A DNA stretch of 64,000 nucleotides from Larix kaempferi (lineage: Eukaryota; Streptophyta; Pinopsida; Pinales; Pinaceae), in the NCBI GenBank assembly GCA_027924585.1, contig BSBM01000602.1, forward strand, positions 10,477,501 through 10,541,500. Direction: 5' to 3'. Positions 58,387 to 64,000 of the stretch are shown here, piece after piece (position 1 is the first letter of the stretch; the number at the start of each line of letters is the position of its first letter). Position numbers and translations under genes: made by a program. The notes under the pieces are model-generated. The model made no database searches. It saw only the letters and a list, made by a program, of their open reading frames with translations, and had not been told where the DNA came from.

Positions 58387-60603
58387 ACCACTAAATCGGA
58401 CAATATTTCCATGTTCATTGTTAATTAAATCATTGGATCCTTCAGTCTTATTATTTTCGTACTGGCATTAATATGACGAAGAAGAATAAACATACGACCA
58501 ATATGGAAGTGCACCTACTATCAATAATAAATGAATAGTTCCATTTATAAACTTACTTACTTATGCCACAATTTATACAATAATGATCATTCAACATGTT
58601 AAAACAACATGTCATGATTTGTTCTAGTCCTCTCGTTAATGATATGTATATGGAAATATTACTTGTAACTCAGATTTAACCAACAATTTCCCAACAAACT
58701 GATCAATATATAAGAAAAATACTTCATCTAACCTATAGTACCATCAAGAATTCATTTGCCATTGTAGACCAAACATAAGAGGTCAAAATAATATTGATAC
58801 AAGTCAACACAATATTGAATAATGCACAATTAAGGGACCATTAAAAGAAATGTTTTAATGCGATAACTAATGATAATTAAAAGATATATTCATAACAAAA
58901 CTTATGTACTTCACTTTTTCTTTAACTAATGATGCATGGTCTCGATCATATCTTTTCAATAACACCATTATATGAATTAGCCCAAAAGCTTGCATTAGTG
59001 CCATCTCTACATTGAACCATTCCCTAAAACTCTTGCTCATTAAAAGAATAATACAATTACCAGAAGGAAACGAAATATACAGAACACCACTAATAAGCAC
59101 AACATTTATGAACTCATGAGCATCCAAGAAGGTGTACACAACCAAGGAACATATAAAGGAGACACCAAAATACCGTGGTTCACCCCCAACTTGGGCTACG
59201 TCCACAAAACCTGTCAATTTATTATTCATCAAATCAAATCGAAAGGTACAAAAATTGCAACACTGATGTTGTTTTCCTCTAACTTGAATCTCCCTTCAAA
59301 GCTAGAAATTATCATGTTTACCTTATAGTAATATATTATCTAATTATATCTTTACTTGGATTAATAATAAATACCCCTTTTTACTTCATTCGTTGGAATG
59401 ACTAAGTATTATCATACTTATAATGAATTCTAGTTTGCCTATATTTATAAAGTAATTGCATAACTTTCTTAATATGAAATAAGATATCTTTTCAACTGTA
59501 TATATATAAAATATTTGCATAACTTTTTATTATGAAATAACATATCTTATCATCGTATATATATATGTAAAACAAAGTCTAGTAAATGGATAAAAGGTCA
59601 TAATGTAAAGGACTTATACATATGCGTATCTCTGGCATATCTATATATGTATAGTCTTTAAAAGATTGAGAATATTTTATCATGAAATAATATTGATCAA
59701 AATGTATAGATATGTTTTTATATAAGTTGAGGTCCTAACTTAGGATCTAAAACATTTAGCCTATAACCAAAAAGACATGCGATGATCCTGTTTAAGTGTA
59801 ATAACTCAATTTTATAAAGAAGGTAACTTCAGAAATGATGGTGTCGGTTATTAGAAATAAAAAAATATAGATCTAAAAGAAATCTATATGAAGACGTGAT
59901 GACAAAAAGAACCACGGAAAATGCATTGGAAATGATGATACGTAAAGGTAAGGAATTCTTGGTCGCAGTCTTCGCATAAAGGGAGAAACACGATACTACA
60001 CTATTCAGCCAACATATAAAGAGGGTTCTCAGTTATTTTCAAGTTGCCAAGGTTGGAATACATTCAGGGATTTTTAACAAACTTAGACAAACTATGAATT
60101 AACATATTAATTCAATGCAGGAAAATCGCTATCACTCAAGGTAACTTAGCAATAAAAGCTATCAGCAGGATTCGTACTCAGGAAGTTGTTCTTCTACGAA
60201 TTCTAAATAAAGATATGTATAATTGACTGCTTATGATTTAAATGCAGATCTATTACAAAAATAAAGAAGAAGCATCAAGCCATAATCTTCTACGAGCTCT
60301 TGGTGCAAAAGTATGCATATTTATAACAACGTTTTTATGGTGATAAAAAAAATACAATAGAAACTCAATATACAGATCTTGCGATTTCGATGTAGCCTAA
60401 AATGCAATGATCCTAAGTGTCTTCATTCAGTATAAGCAAAGTTTTCTCTATGCTAACAGATCCAAAACGAAATCCGCACATACCAACATAAATTCATTTA
60501 AGCTATCTAAAAACTGTAATATGCATTTTCCAACAGATATCTATCTAAATCGTGGCAGTACCAAGATACACCCATACTCTAAGCATATCATAAAAACTTA
60601 ACG
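58387..60603. other. AT-rich stretch with no recognised gene (copy B)
   Basis: Counterpart of 7575-9789. The 121-codon minus-strand frame at 58867-59232 differs from its copy by two replacement changes and is probably chance. Confidence 0.5.
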
Positions 60604-61554
60604 CGGCAGGAGAAATACCTCAGAGATCTTCCTTGTCTTCTTCTTTCAATCATTTTACTACAGAGAGCAGTAAAGAAGCAACCCTACAACTTAAACCAAA
60701 ATGGACCCCATGCTCTCTCTCCTTCCATGCGTAGCACACTCAGTTTTGTCAGAAGAACCAGACGGTGAACCTCCCAAACGTATCTATACTCTTTTGACAA
60801 CCCACGCCTAAACATCAACTTGATTCCCTCAATAGAATTCTTTCTAAACTCAGGGTCTCTATTCTCGAGATTGTAGAGGTGAATAAGAACTTGATTTCCT
60901 TGCTGTCAGAACCGCAGAGCTAGAATTTCATACAATATGAAATTGCAAAAATACCACTTTGGGGATCGGCTGCTAGCTGTCCCTCTCCCTACTATACAAA
61001 TCAACAGAGATTTAAATCCCTTTGACAACCCCGTATTAACACGGGTTAGGACATCAATCACATAAAGAAGCTACTAGAATTCCAATTCGAAGGTGCAGAG
61101 GTCGAGCTCCCCGAGCCGTCTCCCCTTACTTACAGCGGTCCATAAAACTAATGATAGTTCCCTCTCTTCCCTTTCCCTTCGGTCCGCATTACACGAGATC
61201 AGTTCTTCATAAGAAGGCTGAGTCCTTTCCCCATAGTGGTGACAAATGGTGAAAGCAATTCGACACATGGCTGGCTTAAGATGAGGCAAGAAGGCGGCAA
61301 CAGGGAGTGTAGGATTTCTACGTTTCTATACTAAGACAGATGACAGTTCCAAAAAATATCATGGAACCAAATGGTGACCCAGCTTAGATCCCACACTCCA
61401 CTAAGGGAGCCAAACTTGCTGAATTTGCACCCTATATTCCTCCACGAGATCTTCGACCAAACTTGGTCATAATTACAAAACTTTGTAATTAAAATTAACA
61501 TAAAGTATTTTGCCAATAAAATAATAATTTCAGAAATTGGGTAGGTGACATACA
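60604..61554 (-). mobile_element. 3' LTR region of the Ty3/gypsy element (copy B)
   Basis: Counterpart of 9790-10740; begins TGTATGTCACC on the minus strand. Outer end not defined. Confidence 0.55.
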
Positions 61555-61566
61555 TCCCCCCTTAAG
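61555..61566 (-). other. Polypurine tract of the Ty3/gypsy element (copy B)
   Basis: CTTAAGGGGGGA on the minus strand, next to the LTR start, as in copy A. Confidence 0.8.
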
Positions 61567-61590
61567 TCTCAACATCGTCCTCGATGTTGG

Positions 61591-62856
61591 TCAATCACTC
61601 TCTGAGTGTTCCTGAAACAGAGTTGGGTATGCTTCCTGCATACTACTCTCCAACTCCTAGGTTGCCTCTTCCGGGCTAAGGTGCTTCCATTGCACCTTCA
61701 CTTGCTCAATGGTGCGATTCCGGAGCAGAGTTTTTCTCTTTTCGAGGATACAGTCCGGTTCCACCTGAAAATCTTTGTCTTGTCCCACCTGTACATCATT
61801 CCAGTTTATAACATGAGTAGCATCGTGTACATACTTATTTAAAAATGATATATGAAAAACATTATGTATTTTTAAATTTGGTGGCAAGGCCAGTTGGTAT
61901 GCCATTGGTCCAACCTCGGACAATATTTCAAAAGGACCACAATACCTGGATGCCAACTTGGCACAGCTTCCCAATTTCAATGAACTCTTTTTCGGTCTTA
62001 CCTTGAGGAACACATGTTCACCAACCTGGAACTCTTTATGAGTCATTTTTAAATCTGCTTGACTCTTTTGCCTAACTTGGGCAACTTTTAAATTTCCTTG
62101 TACGTGTTTCACAATTAGTTCTAACTCCTGCAATAATTCAGGTCCTAAAACAACTCTATTTACTGGGTCATTCCAAGAAACAGGTGTATCACATTTCCTA
62201 CCATAAATAATTTCAAATGGGCTAAGTCTAAATGATGCATGATAATGGTTATTATATGCAAATTCTGCTAAGTGTAGGTAGTCTTCCCACTTACCAGGCT
62301 GATCCTTAACATATATCCTCAGTAAGTCTTCTAAAACTTGATTCACCCTTTCTGTCTATCCATCCGTTTGTGGATGAAATGCTGTGCTGAAATTTAAGGT
62401 TGTATTCAACCCTTTAAACAAATATCTCCAAAAGTTTCCAGTAAATTTAGAGTCACGGTCTGAAATTATAACTTTTGGAATACCATGTAGTCGAAAAATC
62501 TGTTTCATGAAGATTTCTGCAATGTCGAGAGCCTTATGAGTAGTCTTCACAGGTATAAAGTGTGTTGCTTTGCTCAGTTTGTCTACTACCACCATGATAG
62601 AGTCATTTTGTTTCTGATTTTTGGGTAGTCTATTAATAAAGTCTATGCTTATCACTTCGCATTTCCAACTTGGTATAGGTAATGGATGTAATAATCCGAC
62701 AGGATGTTGGTGTTCAATTTTCACTTTTTGACAATCCAAACATTTAGCTATGTACTCCACTACTTCATCTTTTATTTTGGGCCAATAGTATTCTTTCCTG
62801 AGCATAGTAATGGTCTTCTGATAACCTGGATGACCAGAGTAATGGCTTTTGTGCAT
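61591..62856 (-). pseudogene. Ty3/gypsy integrase (copy B)
   Basis: Same layout as copy A. The second catalytic region keeps the usual form VIISDRDSKF (copy A has Cys for Arg). A CAG-to-TAG stop directly after HPQTDG at about 62353 is private to this copy and cuts the core before the Glu of the D,D,E triad. The TAG in the chromodomain-like end is shared with copy A. Confidence 0.9.
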
Positions 62857-63495
62857 CTAATTTAAAATCAGAATTTTCATTTCTTGTATGTTAGGTACAT
62901 ACAATCTGTTTTCATATAGCAAAAGTCCATTTTCCTTCAATCTGTAATCTGCCATAGAATTTTTAGAACTGTTGTTTGCTGTCTTTTCCTTTAATTTTCT
63001 GTATTCTTCATTCGTTTCACTCTTTTCAAGGATCTGATTTTCTAAATCTGTTGAGTAAGTACTGATGGCTGAAATAAAATTCAGTTTTGCTTTACAACTC
63101 AATGCATTTGCAACCTTGTTCTCTTTCCCTTTAATATGCTGAATTTCAAAATCATACTCACTTAAGAAAGTTAACCATCTAGCTTGTCTAGCATTCAGAT
63201 TTGTCTGATCTAATAAATATTTTCTGCCAATAAGGTGGCGACGCCACATTTTTAAAGCATGAATTACTGCTAATAATTCTAAATCATAAGTAGAGTAATT
63301 CTTCTAATGTATTTTTAGCTTTCTTGATTCGTATGCCACTGCATGCCTTTCTTGTGTTAGGACTCCACCAAGTCCGTCATTACAAGCATCTGTGCAAACT
63401 ATGAAATCTTTATTAGGATCTGCTATCCTTAGAATAGGTGCTGTAGTCAACAATTCCTTTAAATTCTTAAAACTGTCGACCATTTCTGATCCCAC
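62857..63495 (-). pseudogene. Ty3/gypsy RNase H and connection region (copy B)
   Basis: FIVCTDACNDGLGGVL, the shared stop after RKLKIH at about 63305, and FEIQHIKGKENKVANALSC (His for Arg relative to copy A). Confidence 0.88.
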
Positions 63496-64000
63496 ACAAA
63501 TTTCTTCCCTTTTTTCTGCAAGGAGGTTATGGGGTTGGTAATTCTCGAAAAACCCTCTATAAATTTTTTGTAATATCCAGTAATGCCCATAAATGATCTT
63601 ACATCTGACACATCCTTAGGAACCAGCCAATCATTAATGGATTTTATCTTGTCGGGGTCTACCGAGATTCCTTCTTTAGAAATTATGTGTCCTAAATACT
63701 GAATTTTGTCCTTGTGAAAGTCACACTTACTAAACTTAGCGTATAGTTGATGATCTCTCAGCACTTGTAAGATAATCCGTAGATGTTCATCATGCTCTTC
63801 TTTGCTTTTAGAATACACTAAAATGTCATCTATAAACACCACTGCAAACTTATCTAAGTATTTGTGCAGAATATTGTTCATCAAACACATAAATACAACC
63901 GGGGCATTAGTCAAGCCAAATGGCATGACTACGAACTCGTAATGTCCATATCGAGTTCTGAAAGCTGTCTTCAAAATATGTTCATCCTTAACCCGCACTT
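63459..64000 (-). pseudogene. Ty3/gypsy reverse transcriptase, cut by window end (copy B)
   Basis: Contains [25 protein letters not shown] and LGHIISKEG. Motif A lies beyond base 64000. The same frame change toward RNase H as in copy A is present near 63470. Confidence 0.9.

Larger units (their letters stand above)
50658..64000 (+). repeat. Long direct repeat, copy B
   Basis: Matches positions 1-13186 collinearly. Differences include a 360-bp segment (51580-51939) absent from copy A, absence of 173 bp in the LINE endonuclease (junction near 54538), absence of 50 bp in LINE ORF1 (junction near 55814), a longer poly(A) region, and scattered substitutions. It is cut by the window end. Confidence 0.95.

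Noticed and set aside
1-64000. tRNA or rRNA genes
   Set aside because: No cloverleaf-like A/B box pairs or rRNA-like conserved words were noticed; only the primer-binding-site complements of tRNA-Met are present.

Overview
This window looks like nuclear DNA from a land plant, most likely a seed plant with a large, repeat-rich genome. The evidence is a plant-type CACTA (En/Spm) transposon with two intron-containing genes, plant-type Ty3/gypsy and LINE elements, exons of a plant-specific NIP aquaporin, and arrays carrying short AAACCCTAA motifs like the Arabidopsis-type telomere repeat. The species cannot be read from the sequence, and no databases were searched.

Layout. 1-926: (CT)n array with telomere-like words, cut by the window edge. 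931-1844: truncated LTR, tRNA-Met primer-binding site, leader and two poly(A) tracts. 1845-5016: antisense LINE lacking the end of its reverse transcriptase. 5144-5240: RNase H-like scrap. 5260-9790: AT-rich DNA without a recognised gene. About 9790-14376: a decayed Ty3/gypsy element on the minus strand (part of an LTR, polypurine tract, integrase, RNase H, RT, protease, gag zinc knuckle). 14377-19960: old repeats. 20366-21299: two exons of a NIP-type aquaporin, followed by a roughly 650-bp tandem duplication. 22463-42637: a 20.2-kb CACTA element inserted in the second copy of that duplication. 42641-47282: AT-rich DNA with further tandem duplications. 47283-51846: a second, 4.6-kb CT array. 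51847-64000: the LTR, LINE and gypsy series again.

The largest structural fact is that positions 1 to about 13186 recur in the same order and orientation at 50658-64000, roughly 50.66-51.03 kb away. They differ by about 1% in the parts compared by eye, plus a few indels (360, 173 and 50 bp). This is either a recent segmental duplication with a unit of at least 50 kb or two haplotypes joined by the assembler. Both copies of the LINE and gypsy share some disabling mutations and each also has private ones.

The CACTA element is the best-preserved element here. It has CACTA-type termini, a 3-bp ACA target duplication, subterminal repeats, an eight-exon transposase gene (34837-38804) broken by one apparent 2-nt insertion, and a five-exon second gene (39545-41242) that reads open throughout. 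Its first 12 kb has no transposase gene. That part holds a ~330-bp satellite array, a GC-rich island of possible captured origin and several shorter tandem duplications. The first copy of the duplicated flank gives an internal picture of the empty insertion site. I saw no CRISPR array, convincing tRNA or rRNA gene, or intact host gene.
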